Part shown: positions 11,401 to 23,689 of the stretch, piece after piece
Layout of the letters: every line of letters begins with the position of its first letter
How positions within the stretch are numbered: the stretch's first letter is position 1
Source: Tiliqua scincoides
Lineage: Eukaryota; Chordata; Lepidosauria; Squamata; Scincidae
Assembly (NCBI RefSeq): GCF_035046505.1
Contig: NC_089830.1
Span: forward strand, 24,468,284-24,532,283
Direction: 5' to 3'
DNA length: 64,000 nucleotides
The notes under the pieces: model-generated
Told to the model about the DNA's origin: nothing
Seen by the model: the letters and a program-made list of their open reading frames with translations, nothing else
The model's database searches: none
Translations under genes and position numbers: made by a program

Positions 11401-11943
11401 ACAGGAGATCTTGGCCCAGCCCTGAGTCTGGGTGGGATGTCCAGGCTTGAAAACAGCCACTGCCAAGCACTTCTGACCCAGCAGCTCCATAGCTTCCTTT
11501 ACACAGTTTCCAAGCCTTGTGGGAGCTGCCCGGCCATAAACTGTGCTTGCTCTTCTGCCATTTCTGGCTTGATGCTCCATTTCTTTATCCAGAGTGTTCC
11601 CTAGAACAGAGCACTACGATGAGGCAGCTGCTGGGAGTGAAGGGACGGATCACTTTGGAACAGGGAGAAAGAGAATTCCTGCACCATAGCTGCAGAGGAT
11701 TATGGGTAAAGAAAGTGACCACGGCCAGGAAGCTGAGTAGTGCAGCTTCCTCTGCTGCCACGACCGCCGCCAAAAAGGATGCTTTAGAGTGCAAGGATTT
11801 ATGTATAGAAAACTGGGACAGGTGGTGAGAGTAGGTGGGGGAATCTGTGTTGTTGGTGGATCCTCCATTGCCGGTTCGAGCCTTGCACATCTGTTAATTG
11901 ACAGCACAAGCCTAGGCATGTCTACTCAAAAGTAAGCCCCATT

Positions 11944-11945
<2 letters not shown>

Positions 11946-12018
<73 letters not shown>
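11946..12018 (+). repeat. (TG)n microsatellite
   Basis: An uninterrupted TG run of about 73 bases. It begins inside an old repeat (ACTCAAAAGTAAGCCCCATT). Confidence 0.95.
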
Positions 12019-12619
12019 AAAGTAAGTGCGTCCAGGAGTATAGGACTATTTGCAGGATTATACAGAACTCCCTGTCAGGGTTCCTATTAGAGGCTTGCAA
12101 CAAGTTTTCTCCTAGACCAAAGGACGAGAGATGCAGGGGCGAATCGGAGTACAGCTGGACTGTATTTAAGGGTACACCTACTACTAAGTATACTTACATT
12201 CTAAGGGTGTACTGTGACGTAAAGAGAGTCAGTTCACTGTGCTTGGCCGACTTTTGTACAAGATTGTCCTTGGACAATGACGTAGAAAGCCACTCCAGCA
12301 TAATTTGTCAACATGTATACCAGGGATGTGTGGTGGGAGAGCAAAAAGCTTCGAAAAGCGCTGCCACGCATGAGCTTTTTGAAGGACTTTGCTGGGGAGG
12401 CTCTGTCTCCCCTGCCTCCCCATGTCCCTGATGTATACATAGGATGTACATGTACAGAACCGCTTTCAAGCTGATCCCATGAACTTCGGCTGTTGTACGG
12501 AAAGACTGCAGTTCCATTTGAGCAAGGAAGCCTCCACTCCTCCTGCTCGACCAGGGGTGCAAGCATTGTCTGAAATATCTTCTGGCTGCAGGACAGGTGA
12601 CTTTGGGTCCAAAGGGTTA
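12019..12619. other. Unassigned stretch downstream of APOC1
   Basis: No exon was recognised. It contains a TATA-like TGTATTTAAGGG near 12165 and a TGACGTAA near 12213, but no gene context supports a promoter. It could be an old interspersed repeat. Confidence 0.3.
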
Positions 12620-12625
12620 TTTATT
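12620..12625 (-). terminator. APOC1: Candidate poly(A) signal for APOC1
   Basis: The first canonical AATAAA on the minus strand after the APOC1 stop codon, about 555 bases downstream. It is the best candidate by position only. Confidence 0.35.
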
Positions 12626-13178
12626 CAGAAGTCCAAAACGATGAGCAGCCAGGGTTGGGGAAGACAAGGACCATTTGCTCGGCTTGTGCAATATTTGCTC
12701 CCGGTCACTTATTAACTGACTTGATTCTGGGGCACCCTGAAAAAAAACCCTGTCTTCCCAGACTGGCAGCAAGCAAGATCTCGGACTACAGAAAGGTGGG
12801 CATTGATCAAGAACCCAAGCGATAACAGGGACCTACCCACATGTCTCAGTGTGGATGTCATCTTGCAAAATCTGGGTGGGGAAGGGGGCAGACATTCATG
12901 CTGGAACCCTTCCCTCCAGGACTGAGTAACCAGATGCAAATAATTAAATAAAGGCTCCATGTCATCAGAGAAGCATTTTTATCTATTGGGGTGGCATAAG
13001 TGACTGCAACAACAATAATACAAAAGGTAGAAAAGAGTAGAGTGGTTGCAGGATCTACCCCTAGAAAGCCAGAAGAAGTCTTGGCATCCCAGGACTCCCC
13101 AGGGGACACAGAAAAACCTTCCTTCCAGTGGGTTTTGAAGAATTTGGGATCCTGTGCCTTCCACCGAGAGGGGTGAGT

Positions 13179-13457
13179 TCAGTCAGATCCCTGATTGGAA
13201 AAAACTTCCTTCCATTTTGCCTTCAGCTTCTGGAAGGTGTCCGAGAACCAGTTGCTGTAAATGTTAAGATTTCAGAATGAGAGAAGGCTACCACCCTCTG
13301 GCTGCAATCTGCTCACATTCATCCCTTCTTAGCCTCACTTAGCCTATCCCTTTCTCAGCACTACCATTTAGCACAAATGCCAACAGGAGCCCAGTGTGAA
13401 TCCTCTCACCTCATGGTAACTCTGTAGCCAATGAATGAGGCGGGAGAGAGTAATGAA

Positions 13458-13535
<78 letters not shown>

Positions 13536-16326
13536 ATCTGAGTAAGGGTGCATTTAGGTTTTGCATTCAGTGAAATCACTGCAACCAGGAAATCACAGAT
13601 TCATAGAAACATAGAGTTGGGATGACCTAAAAGGTCATCTAATCTGACCCCCTGCCTGTAGCAGGAAATCCTTCCAGAGCTGTTGTTTAAAATTCAGAGA
13701 ACTATGGATGTGAAGCTTGCACTGACCTAGCAGACACCTCCAGAGCTAGAAGGCAAAGGTGCTATCCACCTAGCAGGCACTTTGCTTTCCAGATTGAAGG
13801 AGTTTTGAAGTTCAGCCCCTCAGAATTGCTGTCCTTATGGACAGGAACTGAAAAATCCCCTGCAGTGCTTTCTCACACTCTCCCTTTCCTTATTCTCTTT
13901 CCTCTTTGCATTGTCCGCCTCAGTGGTCCTCAGGCTTCTAAAGGGTGGGAAGCACTGATTCAATCCCATACATTCTTGTCCGACTTTGCCATGCCCTCTC
14001 CTGGTGGCTGAAGGAACCAGCAAAATTACCCTCTAATAAATTTGGGGCAAGTGTGACTTTACTGTCTACTGAGAGTGAGTTTTCCCTACACAGCAAATAC
14101 TTATTGGGTTGCTTCCTCCCCTGCCTCGCTCAAGTCATGGAGTGCCTGATCAAGCCTGGCACATCTAGTAACTGCCACGCTGGGTTTGGGGGCAATAAGT
14201 CTTTTTTTTTTGGGGGGGGGGGAGAGAGATGTAGCCAGGATGCAAAACCAGGGGCAGACTTCAGTTTGGGGGCTGAAGGAGATTCAATTACAAACCACAA
14301 CTCAGATTGGCCAAGGAGCATGTGATCAACAAAGATATGGAAGCAATATTCCAGGTTATGGTTCCAAGGAGTGACAGGAGCATTGCGTCCTGGACAACTG
14401 TGTTCCGGTCAAATGCATGCTGGTATTGGACATTTGCGTCTGGACATCTGTGTCCCAATATCTATTTATATTAGAGGCATTTTATTTATTTTTTTAAATG
14501 TAAAGGCGGGGTTAGGATTAGGGCTGATATAAGAGGCTTAGGGTATAAAACATGGGGCTTGTTGCCAAGGTAGTTTGTTGCCACTTATAGTGAGATGCCA
14601 GCAACTGGGATTTAAAAAAACAAACAAACCAAAAAAAAGCACCATGAATGTCCAGGGAGGCCAATGATTTGACCAGGACACCATAATCCAGGATGCAAAT
14701 ACCTTAGTAACAGTCCCAGTGCTCACGATATGGACCGCTTGCTGAAGCTAGGGCAGGATAGGAACCTGCCTGGGACGTTGTGTTCCACCACAAGGAGAAA
14801 AGCGGGGTAGAAATCCAGTTCATGAACTAAACTAATATCCTGGAGGAGGCCTTGCACCTTCCCCTCCCTCTCCACCCAGCTGGGCAAGAAAGCAGCCAAA
14901 CTCTGACCTGGTCCTGTTCCTGAACTCGCTGTTCTGGAAATCATGGTAGGCTGTTTTGGCCTTCTCTTCAACACGGCTGACGAATGTCTGCACGTCCTGC
15001 TGGAATTGCTCAAACTTCTGAGACAAGGGGGACTCCGTCTCCGTCTCCGCAGGGTCTTGAAGACGGCCAAGAAAACACAGGGGCAGATATTGAGAATGGG
15101 GTCTCGGGGCCTGGGAGTTCCAGACATTCACCGCATCTGACGGGTGAGTGTTCATTTGCCCCCTTTTTCAGCACACCAACCCACACGCGGTGGTGGGGAG
15201 GCACTGTCTCCTTCCACGAGCCCCATTTCCTCACCTCTTATCAAGCTCACCCCACCTGGCTTGAAAGTTCAAGCAAAGCAGGTGAGACTGAGGATTTGAC
15301 CAGTCATTTCTAAATTCGCCTTTGCAACGAGAAATATGAAGGGGCAGAGAATTGCAGGTTGAACTTTCCCCCCGTCAGTGGTGTTCCTGGGGGTCCCCGC
15401 GCCCGGGCCAACCCCAGGATTCCCCCAGGGGCCCCCATAATGCCCTGCAACAATCCTATGCAGAAGACATTGCAGGGAAAAGCTACTGGCTGGTGGTTGA
15501 CGGTTGTTGAGAGATGCTCAACTATCACTGGTTGGCAACCTTCAGTCTCAAAAGACTATGGTATAAGCCTATAGCACCAGGTATTCCCAGGTTGTCTCCC
15601 ATCCAAGTACTAACCAGGCCTGACCCTGCTTAGCTTCTGAGATCAGACAAGATCTGATACAGCTATGTGAGTACACATAAACTTTCCTGCCACCACCATC
15701 AAGGGAACTACGCCTCCTCCTGAGCCTTGGGGAGGCAACTCAGGGCGAGCACTTGAACTCGGAGCCAGCCTCTCCAGGCTCCAGAATGCTGCTTCTTCAG
15801 GGAAGTGTTTCTTCAGCCCTGAACATCTTCCCACGCCAATGTACACCTGTTCTTCCTGTGGCTTCTAAACCCAGCGGCACCTGCCCACATCCAGCCGCTC
15901 CAGGCCAGGTGGCACCTCAAGGGCAGCAAAATGGTTCCCACAGAAGCAGAGTCAGGGATGGGGCCAGGCCGGATCTGGATTGGCAACTCCAACCGGTAGA
16001 CTCTGCCAGAGGGCTTTGCTTGGGTCCAGGAGTGCCAGGAGAAGGTGGAAAGCTGAAGTGACAGCAATCCGGTGCAAGCCTTCGCCATGAGGCCTGCTGA
16101 CTTGCCAAAAGAGAACCGGCTGGGCTTGCTCCTCCTTTCCCCATCACAGAGACGTAGTTTTTGTGATTGCGCAAAAAACGTAGGAGTGGAGCTTGCTGCG
16201 GCACGACTGCCTTTGATTTGCTACTAGGCAGGTGGGGGCAGGATGGAAGGGATCTCTGGGACACTCACCTGTCGCAGCAACAGACAAAGCCAGGAGGACC
16301 ACAGCGGCAGAAACGGCGACCTGCAT
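13179..16326 (-). CDS. APOC1: Apolipoprotein C-I
   Basis: Coding exons on the minus strand: 16326-16269 (signal MQVAVSAAVVLLALSVAAT, phase 1), 15055-14908 (phase 2) and 13254-13179 (TGA). The signal exon itself starts at 16349. Splice borders are GT-AG. Spliced length is 93 aa (human precursor 83 aa). The last exon encodes NWFSDTFQKLKAKWKEVF, closely matching the human C-terminal helix EWFSETFQKVKEKLK. The middle exon encodes an amphipathic helix (FEQFQQDVQTFVSRVEEK). It is acidic at the mature N-terminus (DPAETETESP), which human APOC1 is not. An Asn-Arg-Thr sequon at the exon 3/4 border could be glycosylated. APOC1 is a small secreted HDL/VLDL protein that inhibits CETP and slows receptor uptake. 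It sits between APOE and APOC2, as in mammals. Introns contain (CA)n, a 5S SINE and other repeats. Confidence 0.92.
13456..13532 (+). repeat. (TC)n(AC)n compound microsatellite
   Basis: About 8 TC units are followed by about 31 AC units, within intron 3 of APOC1. Confidence 0.95.
13597..13675 (-). repeat. Short CR1-like remnant
   Basis: Contains CATAGAGTTGGGATGACCTA and GGTCATCTAATCTGACCCCC, a pattern typical of amniote CR1 copies. Confidence 0.6.
15532..15668 (-). repeat. 5S rRNA-derived SINE (minus orientation)
   Basis: Starts with the tail complement TTGGCAACCTTCAGTCTC, followed by the 5S complement TCCCATCCAAGTACTAACCA and CTGCTTAGCTTCTGAGATCA. Lies in intron 2 of APOC1. Confidence 0.85.
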
Positions 16327-17122
16327 GGTCTTTGGGGGTACTGGAGCTCCTGGGGGAAGAAATCAATGAGAGAAATGGGGCTGACCTACAACAATAATAC
16401 GTACTCAGGGGGACACGCACTTGTTCGCTTTCTACCTTTCATACAGCTGCTAAAGGCGCAGGAACCCTGCTAGGAAAAAAAGGTGGCAACCCTATCTTGG
16501 TGGCAAAGGATAAATAAATGAAACATTAAAAACTTTTGGGGGCTAACTTATTGCCAGCCAGGTGCCTTTTTCTACCCTTTACTCTCTTCTGCAGCCCCAG
16601 TCCTGCTTGTTTTCCCCATTTACGACCCCACTGATTCCCTTCTCCTTTGCCTCCCACTCTTAAGTGTACTGCATGAAAATCAAAAACCAAATAAAGCAAG
16701 AAAGGTCCTGCTCCCCTCACTTGAACTGCTGCACGACAGGCAGGCATTTAATTGGTGATGCTGTTCTTGGCACGGAGTCCGGAGAATTGTTTCATCACCG
16801 CGCATCGGGCACAGGAGTGAGCCCCAGCAAAATACTGGCTATCTTACCTGTGCTTGTCCTTTGAGACCCCTTCCCAGGAACTCGGTTACCTTGCCATGTC
16901 AATAAACCGATCTCCTCTTTGCCCACTCCCGTTGGCTTTCTGGCCAGGGGGGCAGAGCTGGAGCCTGGTGGCGCAGCTGGCAAAGACTCCTGCCTGAAGG
17001 GTCCCAGAGCTGCTGCCAGGTCGATGAAGGCACCTTGACAAACTGATGACCCACCTGGGCAGGAGTCTGTCCCAGGTGGGCAGCCGGAGCCCAGCCTCTC
17101 CCCTTCTTCCCCCTTCACTTAC

Positions 17123-17194
17123 CTGCAGCTGATGAGTCGGTACAGTCCCAGATCCTGTAACGGCAGCGTCTCCCTGGCTGCCTCTGCCTATAAA
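17123..17194 (-). promoter_or_regulatory. APOC1: APOC1 promoter and non-coding exon 1
   Basis: The minus strand has a TATA-like GGTTTATAGGC at about 17196-17186. Thirty bases on begins a short putative exon ending at 17123 with a perfect donor GCTGCAG/GTAAGT. It would splice to the acceptor at 16350 before the signal exon. Confidence 0.55.
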
Positions 17195-17259
17195 CCTACT
17201 ATCTGCCTCCGTCATCCACCCCCTGCCCTCCCCACAAGGGTGCAACCTGACCCTACAGA

Positions 17260-18179
17260 TGCTCGTTTTCCTTCTCCTCCCTATAATTAGTAGTTTGCGC
17301 CATTCCCCCTCTGGGAAATCTGCAGCCAGAGATGCTTTAAGAAAAGAAGAAAGGCTTTTTGTGCAGCCAGTTTCCTTGCACTTTAAGGATACGGGGGGGG
17401 AGGGGGGAGGAAAGGCTTATTTTCCAGACTCAGCACTTTCTGAGCAAGCAAAAGGGGGGGGGGGCAAAAGAACAGGCCACACACCTTCTGCAGTCTCAAT
17501 TTGACCCAAAGGCACTTGGTTGCAGTCAAGGCCACCCCAAGACTCTTCCCTGCTGCCCTCCTTCCCCCAGTTGCATGCCAGCCTCTGCCCTTCCTTGGGC
17601 TTGAAAAGGAAGAGCGGAGCAAGGCAGTGCAGAGGAGGGGAGAAGGATGAGCTGGAGAGAAACCACCTCCCCGAGGCAACTGCTTCAACTGGCCTCATCG
17701 ATGAACCGGTTTTGATTACAGTATTTGAGTTTGGGAGGAAGGGGGAAAGGAAGGGGATCTTTCATAAAATCCACATTCCCCCATCTCCCCAGTTCCAAGT
17801 CAAATCATTCTCCCACTCTGGAACTTTTAAAAATGCTAGCAATTTCCTTCCTTCCCTTCCCTCCATAGCCCTGATCCAAATCTCCACCCCCACAGCTGCT
17901 TTTGGAGAACAAAAATGACACCAAGGGTTCTAGGCATGGAATTCCCACATGTCATGTCAAGCCTGGTGGGTGTCTAAGCTAGTGACTAGCCCCACATCCG
18001 GTGGCTGTGAGTTCCACCGGTTACCTCTAGGGTATGTGAACCGTCCCATTTGTAGCCATCCCAAAACTCCTACCCATCCATTTCCTTTACAGTGACTCTA
18101 GTTGCTAACATCATGAGATAGTTTGAAAGCTCTTTCTGTTGACTGCTTGTTCCATATTTTGCCATCTCTGAACCAAGTT
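17260..18179. other. Gene-free stretch upstream of APOC1
   Basis: Holds low-complexity G runs (near 17391-17410 and 17453-17463) and a repeat ending AACTGGCCTCATCGATGAAC near 17690. No exon seen. Confidence 0.4.
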
Positions 18180-18580
18180 ATAAGAACATAAGAACAGCCC
18201 TGCTGGATCAGGCCAAAGGCCCATCTAGTCCAGCTTCCTGTATCTCACAGCGGCCCACCAAAAGCCCCAGGGAGCACCCAAGACAACAAGAGACCTGCAT
18301 CCTGGTGCCCTCCCTTGCATCTGGCATTTAGCCCATTTCTAAAATCAGGAGGTTGCACATACACGTCATGGCTTGTAACCCGTAATGGATTTTTCCTCAT
18401 GAAACTTGTCCAATCCCCTTTTAAATGCATCTAGGCCAGATGCCATCACCACATGCTGTGGCAAGGAGTTCCACAGACCAACTACACGCTGAGTAAAGAA
18501 ATATTTTCTTTTGTCTGCCCTAACTCTTCCAATACTCAATTTTAGTGGATGTCCCCTGGTGTCCTCGTTTCCCCCCCCCC
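18180..18580 (-). repeat. CR1 LINE 3' end with ORF2 C-terminus
   Basis: On the minus strand it encodes RVRADKRKYFFTQRVVGLWN and continues NSLPQHVV, the typical C-terminal end of CR1-type reverse transcriptases, followed by the 3' UTR. This copy shows what the many shorter tails in the window derive from. Confidence 0.8.
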
Positions 18581-19198
18581 CCCCAGTCATTCTGTTACTG
18601 ATCTAAAAATGATCAGGTTCTGCTGAAGTGATGATGCAATTTAATACATCTCTTGCTTTCAGGTAGCGATAAAGGGCAGAGATTTAATAAAGATTTACCT
18701 GTGATAAGGGCTGCAGGAGTCAGGAAATAATGAGATAAGAGGCAGGAATGTTATCTGGTGTGGGGAGGAGGGGTGTATAACCTTTGTTGTATGATGTCAA
18801 AATTGGTTTATCTCTTAAGAGAAACTCTCTTGAGTCAGACCTCTCAGGAGAGTTTACAGGTTTGCTTTCAAGAAGTTACCTGATCTGGGGCTGAGATTTG
18901 TAGTGGCAAAGATTGAAGTGTGGGAATCGATCATAATTCTCCCCCCCTTAAGACCAAAAAAATGTGTTGTCCAGCTGCATACTTCTATTCAGTGGCATTG
19001 CTGGGGGGGGGGGGTTTGCAGGCTGCATTGGGTGATGTGCGGGGGGGGGGGGAGATGAAACCACTACTGGCCAAAATTGTTAAAATTGTGGATTTTAGGA
19101 GTAATACCCCCATGTTTGCATAGCCAACATGTTTAAAAAAAGAAAAAGAGCTGCATATTGGCTCTTAGGTTGGCCTTGGGAAAGAGGATAGCCTAGAC

Positions 19199-19636
19199 TT
19201 GGGATGTCAAACTTGTTTCATACAGTGGGCTGAACCTGCTGAGGGCCGGAGCTGACATCATTAAGCAGGAAGTGATGTCATTAAGCAGATGATGGCCAGA
19301 AATAAGCACTTTGTTCTCACTAAGAATGGTTGGCAACCTTCAGTCTCGAAAGACTATGGTATAAGCCTACAGCATCCCAGGTGGTCTCCCATCCAAGTAC
19401 TAACCAGGCCTAACCCTGCTTAGCTTCCAAGATCAGATAAGATCAGGGATGTGTAGGGTAACAGTTGTCATTAGCTAAAATGACAGAAGAGAAAATGTGC
19501 AAATCTTGCTCACATTTTCAAGATATGAGACAGCCCAGTTATCAAGCTGGGAGAGCCCAATTTTAATGCGGGGGTGGGGGTGGAATTGCTTCCATGGGCC
19601 GCATTGGCCCTTTGGGCCTTATGTTTGACACCCGTG
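19199..19636. mobile_element. hAT-type MITE interrupted by a 5S SINE
   Basis: Ends TGGGATGTCAAACTTG and GTTTGACACCCGTG are inverted. Flanks GCCTAGAC (19191-19198) and GCTTAGAC (19637-19644) form an 8-bp target duplication with one difference. A 5S SINE (19330-19463) sits inside it, so the MITE is the older insertion. Confidence 0.75.
19330..19463 (-). repeat. 5S rRNA-derived SINE nested in a MITE
   Basis: Shows the tail complement TTGGCAACCTTCAGTCTCGA and the 5S complement TCCCATCCAAGTACTAACCA. It lies inside the hAT element at 19199-19636. Confidence 0.85.
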
Positions 19637-20405
19637 GCTTAGACATTTATTCATGTCCCTAGGCAAGTTTCTCAATTTGCCTCCTGCTTGAACCTGACGC
19701 TTCTTAGCTAAAAACCTTTGGAAGAAGTTGGAATGGTCCTGAGCTCTCCTGCTGATGGCATCACGACTCCTGTTGCAGGAGAAGTCTCTGTGGGCTGCTC
19801 CCCACACTGTTCCCCATCAATTACACCCTGGTTGGTTGATGTTCCTTTATTGGAATTAATTGCCAGGATGGTGAGCTCTCTCTGGAATGTCTTTGGGGTG
19901 TGGAATGCCATCAAGGCCTAAGGAATCTGGTCTGTGCCTTAATCCAGCTTGATAGGAAAGAACAATGACCAGGTGAAGCTCATCAAGAAAAGCACAGTTG
20001 GGTGATAGTGACTAATCTGGGAATAATCAGTGCAAGGACGCAGGGCAGGCAAGCAGACCGCTCTGGGTTGCATCAGTTTCCTTGCAGCTGCAACTACAAC
20101 AGGGTCTGCTCTGCTATCTCTCTCTTGTTTTGACATGAAACTGTATCAGTGGAGCTCTGCCTTTCCTCGTGCTACCAGATATATGTTCCTGATAAATGGG
20201 AACAATTCACTGAATGCCTTTGCAGCAAGGCCAGCTATACAAGGGTCACTAAAAGCACAATGGGCAGCAACCCCCCAACATTTTTCATGCCTGATTTTGG
20301 GGCTACCAACAACAACAACAAAAATGAAAATCTCAGGCTGGGATTCTTCCAAATCTCTTTTCCTTGCAATTCCTGCTCCCCTCCACCCACCTTCCCCCCC
20401 CAGCA

Positions 20406-20619
20406 TAGTGGCATAGCTCAAGGGGGTGCAAAGCACTAAGCTTTGCAGGGAGCCTCACTGCAGCATGCAAGGGGCCTCTCCCCCTCCCCTTTCCAGGCAG
20501 GGGGAGCAAAACAGAGGCATATGTCTGGCTCTGAAGGGGAGGGCGAGGGGCCCCTTGCATGCGGCGGTGAGGCTCCCTGCAAAACTTAGTGCTTTGCACC
20601 CCCTTGAGCTACGCCACTG
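20406..20619. mobile_element. Palindromic hAT-type MITE (CAGTGGCRTAGCT family)
   Basis: The two arms are near-perfect inverted repeats of about 80 bp (GGTGCAAAGCACTAAGCTTT against AAAACTTAGTGCTTTGCACC). Further copies lie at 36164, 38469, 47538, 55546 and 57387, with a right half at 35129-35195. Confidence 0.85.
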
Positions 20620-22190
20620 CCTTTGTGCCCTCCCCGCTCCCTGCCAACACTGATGGGCAATATAAAGCCTGAGGGCCCTCCCAAAAGCTGAACCCAGTCC
20701 AGCAACAGGGGAAGGCAGATCTGCGTGCCCACGGATCTCTGAGGCCTTTCAGTCTGTGTGAAAAGCTCTCCCCTTCCTTGAAGTGCCCTGCCTTCTTGCA
20801 CAGCTCCCTGGGACAGAATGGAAGCCCTTTTTCTGTCTCCCAACCATCTAGCTCCTTGGAACAAACAGTCCCACTTCACAAAGTGCCTCATTTTGACCTG
20901 GCAACCCCCATCATCCGGCCCTGATGGGGAAGGAGGAGGCTGGAGGTTATTTGCGTTCACCGAGAAGTGTTTGTTCAGAGATCTGAGCCTCCTTCGCTTG
21001 CCCCCCCTTCCCGTCACAAATACTGAACTGCAGTAACCCCCTCCTGGAACTTTTCAGAATGTGTTTTATCTTCAGATAAATATCCTCCCTTGAAAAATCC
21101 TTTTGTTTTTGCCATAAAAAGCAGCTGCTCCCCCATTCCCTTGTACTTTCTTTTGCACACGCACAAATGCTGGAATCTTGTATACACTCGTTTGTGTATA
21201 CAAGGCTGAGACGGTCCATCTAGGAGGCGGACTGAGCTGGAAACCCCAGGCAACAGATTGGCAGAGGATAGGGGCTCCCCCATACACCACAATGCAATTA
21301 ATCAGCATTTGTCATCAAGTGCGCTCTTGACAGGTTTCTGTCCCGGTTCCCCAATGACTGTTTCTGATACATGTTTCCAAACACCCATTTGTCTCATTCG
21401 CACATTCATTGCACACCTAAAACCTTAGACACACTCCAAACAAAAATCAAGGTGGGATTCAGTCCCTAGTCTCACGGCCTTCAGCAAGACTTGGGTCTGG
21501 TTCATACAAGCATCTTCACTCCTGGATGACCACAGTATTGTCTTTCACTCCATGCCTAGATAATTTCTAGAACCTGTGGCTTCAAGAAGGGACGGGTTGC
21601 TACTAGTTTAGAGGGTCTGAAAAGTTGATTAGACAAAGTCGGTGAGGGCGAAGAGGAGGAGGAGAAGCAACAGCACCTGTCAGTGGTGATTAACTATGGT
21701 AGCTTAGTGGAACCTCCAAGATCAAGAGCAGTATACCTCTGAATCCCAATGGGGGTAAATAGCAGAAGAAAATATTGTCTTGCTGCTCTCCTTGGGAGAC
21801 AAATACTGGAAATCTTTCCAGTCGTCCAGGAAGGTGCATCGTCTTGCCTCGCAGCATCTTGAAATACTTTCCGATGAACTCTGTCCCCATGGCCAGGGGC
21901 CAGCCGTCAAGCAACTGCACGCATGGGAACATCAGGCCTTCATGCCACAGATCTATCAGCAAGCCGTCTCCAATGCAAGCATCCCAGCTATGGTTTAGAA
22001 ACATCTCAGTGCCTGGAAGTGCAGCACAAGCCACTACATGTTTACTTGGCAGTGAGTTCCACTAGGGTCAATGGGTCTTCTTCTTGGCCATGTCAGTGTG
22101 CATAGGATGGGGACCTAAACAATGGTGACTTGTTGAAACATGGACATGCTGAGGGTATAAACAGTGATTTGTTTTGCCCTATATGCAGCA

Positions 22191-22221
<31 letters not shown>

Positions 22222-23330
22222 CTTCTGTCCGCCCCCCCCCCCAGGCAACACACACACAAACCCCAGCTGACTCCCAGATCAGACAATCCCAAGCAAGACA
22301 AAGTCTCCTTTGGTAAATGCAGCCTCATCACTTTCCACGGAAGCAAGCCGAAAGCAGCCTCAGCTTGCAGTGAACGAGTAAGCAGCAAGGCCCAGGACAA
22401 CCTCCAAGTTCTGCTTTGGACACAGAGCAAAGTGCAAAGAGCTGAATGCACATTGATGTTATGGGGTGCAAGCAGCGCATAATGTCACAGCTCCCAGGGA
22501 CAAGCTGCCTGTGTGTGCATCCAGCTGCCCTGCCTTCTAGTTTTGCTCAGCCTGCCCTTGCACCTTGAACGCATTCTACATATTTAGCGAGGGAGGAAGT
22601 TTTATCCCAGCCTTTCGTCTCCATGCCAGGATAAGTTCCACCTGCAAAATGGTGTCAGGTGCTTGTCACCAACAGAGCCAATAAACACAAGAACCGGCAA
22701 TGATGCATGGGGACGCGTGGGATTCGGGAAAGATGGGACTTTGCTGGGGTGATGTCACAGTCAAGTGTTGAACCAGGGAGCCCCCCCCCCCCGAACCAGG
22801 CCTGCCCGCTGATGAGGCCTCCTGACATGACGCCTCAAGTAGTGTTCCTGGCCAGTTTGCTGAATAAGGAGTTTGTAAGCTCATTGGATCAGATGCATGT
22901 CTCAAACGGAAGTCTGTGCAGCAAGGCAAACTGTCCTTCAGAGACAACTATGTGTGCAGGCTGGGACCGTACGGTCTGTGACCCCAGATGCAGCCCTCAC
23001 CCACCCCAGCTGTTCATGGCAGCCCACCGGGGAAGCAAGGAGTTCTTTGTTTTTGCTGCTTCCCACGACAGAGCAGACAGCAACACAACTTGTGTGAAAA
23101 GAGCCAGCTTTCGTGTTGCAGCTTGTTGTTCAGGCTGAGCTGCCTGGGAGGGCTTGCTCAAAAGGACTTGTTTTTCAGGTCCTGTCCAGCAAGAGAAAGA
23201 AATGTGCATTTGGAAGAAGAAGAAGAAGAAAAAAAACAATCACCACCCTGAGATGCTTACCAAACACATTCAAGATGAGGCCAGCTGTTGCTCTGGCCTT
23301 CTCAAAGCAAACGCTGCCTTCTAAGGCCAT
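20620..23330. other. Gene-free stretch between APOC1 and APOE
   Basis: Contains a (TG)n run at about 22194-22220, mixed low-complexity DNA and one unassigned minus-strand open frame (21690-22034, 114 codons). That frame shows no splice context and no recognised family. No exon could be supported. Confidence 0.35.
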
Positions 23331-23530
23331 AAGAACACAAGAAGAGCCCTGCTGGATCAGGCCAAAGGCCTATCTAGTCCAGCTTCCTGTATCTCACAGT
23401 GGCCCACCAAATGCCCCAGGGAACACACAAAACAGACACAACCTGCATCCCGGTGCCCTCCCCTGCTTCTGGCAATCAGAGGCAGCCTGCCTCTAAAACC
23501 AAGAGCTTGCACATACCTACTATGACTTGT
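23330..23530 (-). repeat. CR1 LINE 3' end
   Basis: Shows GCTGGATCAGGCCAAAGGCC and CAGTGGCCCACCAAATGCCC as in the other CR1 copies. Confidence 0.75.
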
Positions 23531-23689
23531 AACCCTGCTCCTGCCTGGCCCTGAATGCTGTTCCACAGGGTCCCAACATACCTTTGAAACCCATGCACCA
23601 GCACATTAGGCCCTCTGAGACGTCCAGCATCGACTCCAGCATGTTTAGCAGACAGTGTGGACATGTCTTGTTTGCACATGGGCCATCCA

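Noticed and set aside
12069-12450. Possible LTR beginning TGTCAGGGTTCC with a TATTTAAG box
   Set aside because: I could not find a matching end with a CA terminus and a target duplication, so the element cannot be defined.
10140-12900. Search for an APOC4 gene between APOC1 and APOC2
   Set aside because: No minus-strand exon with a signal peptide or a paired amphipathic helix and proper splice sites could be found.
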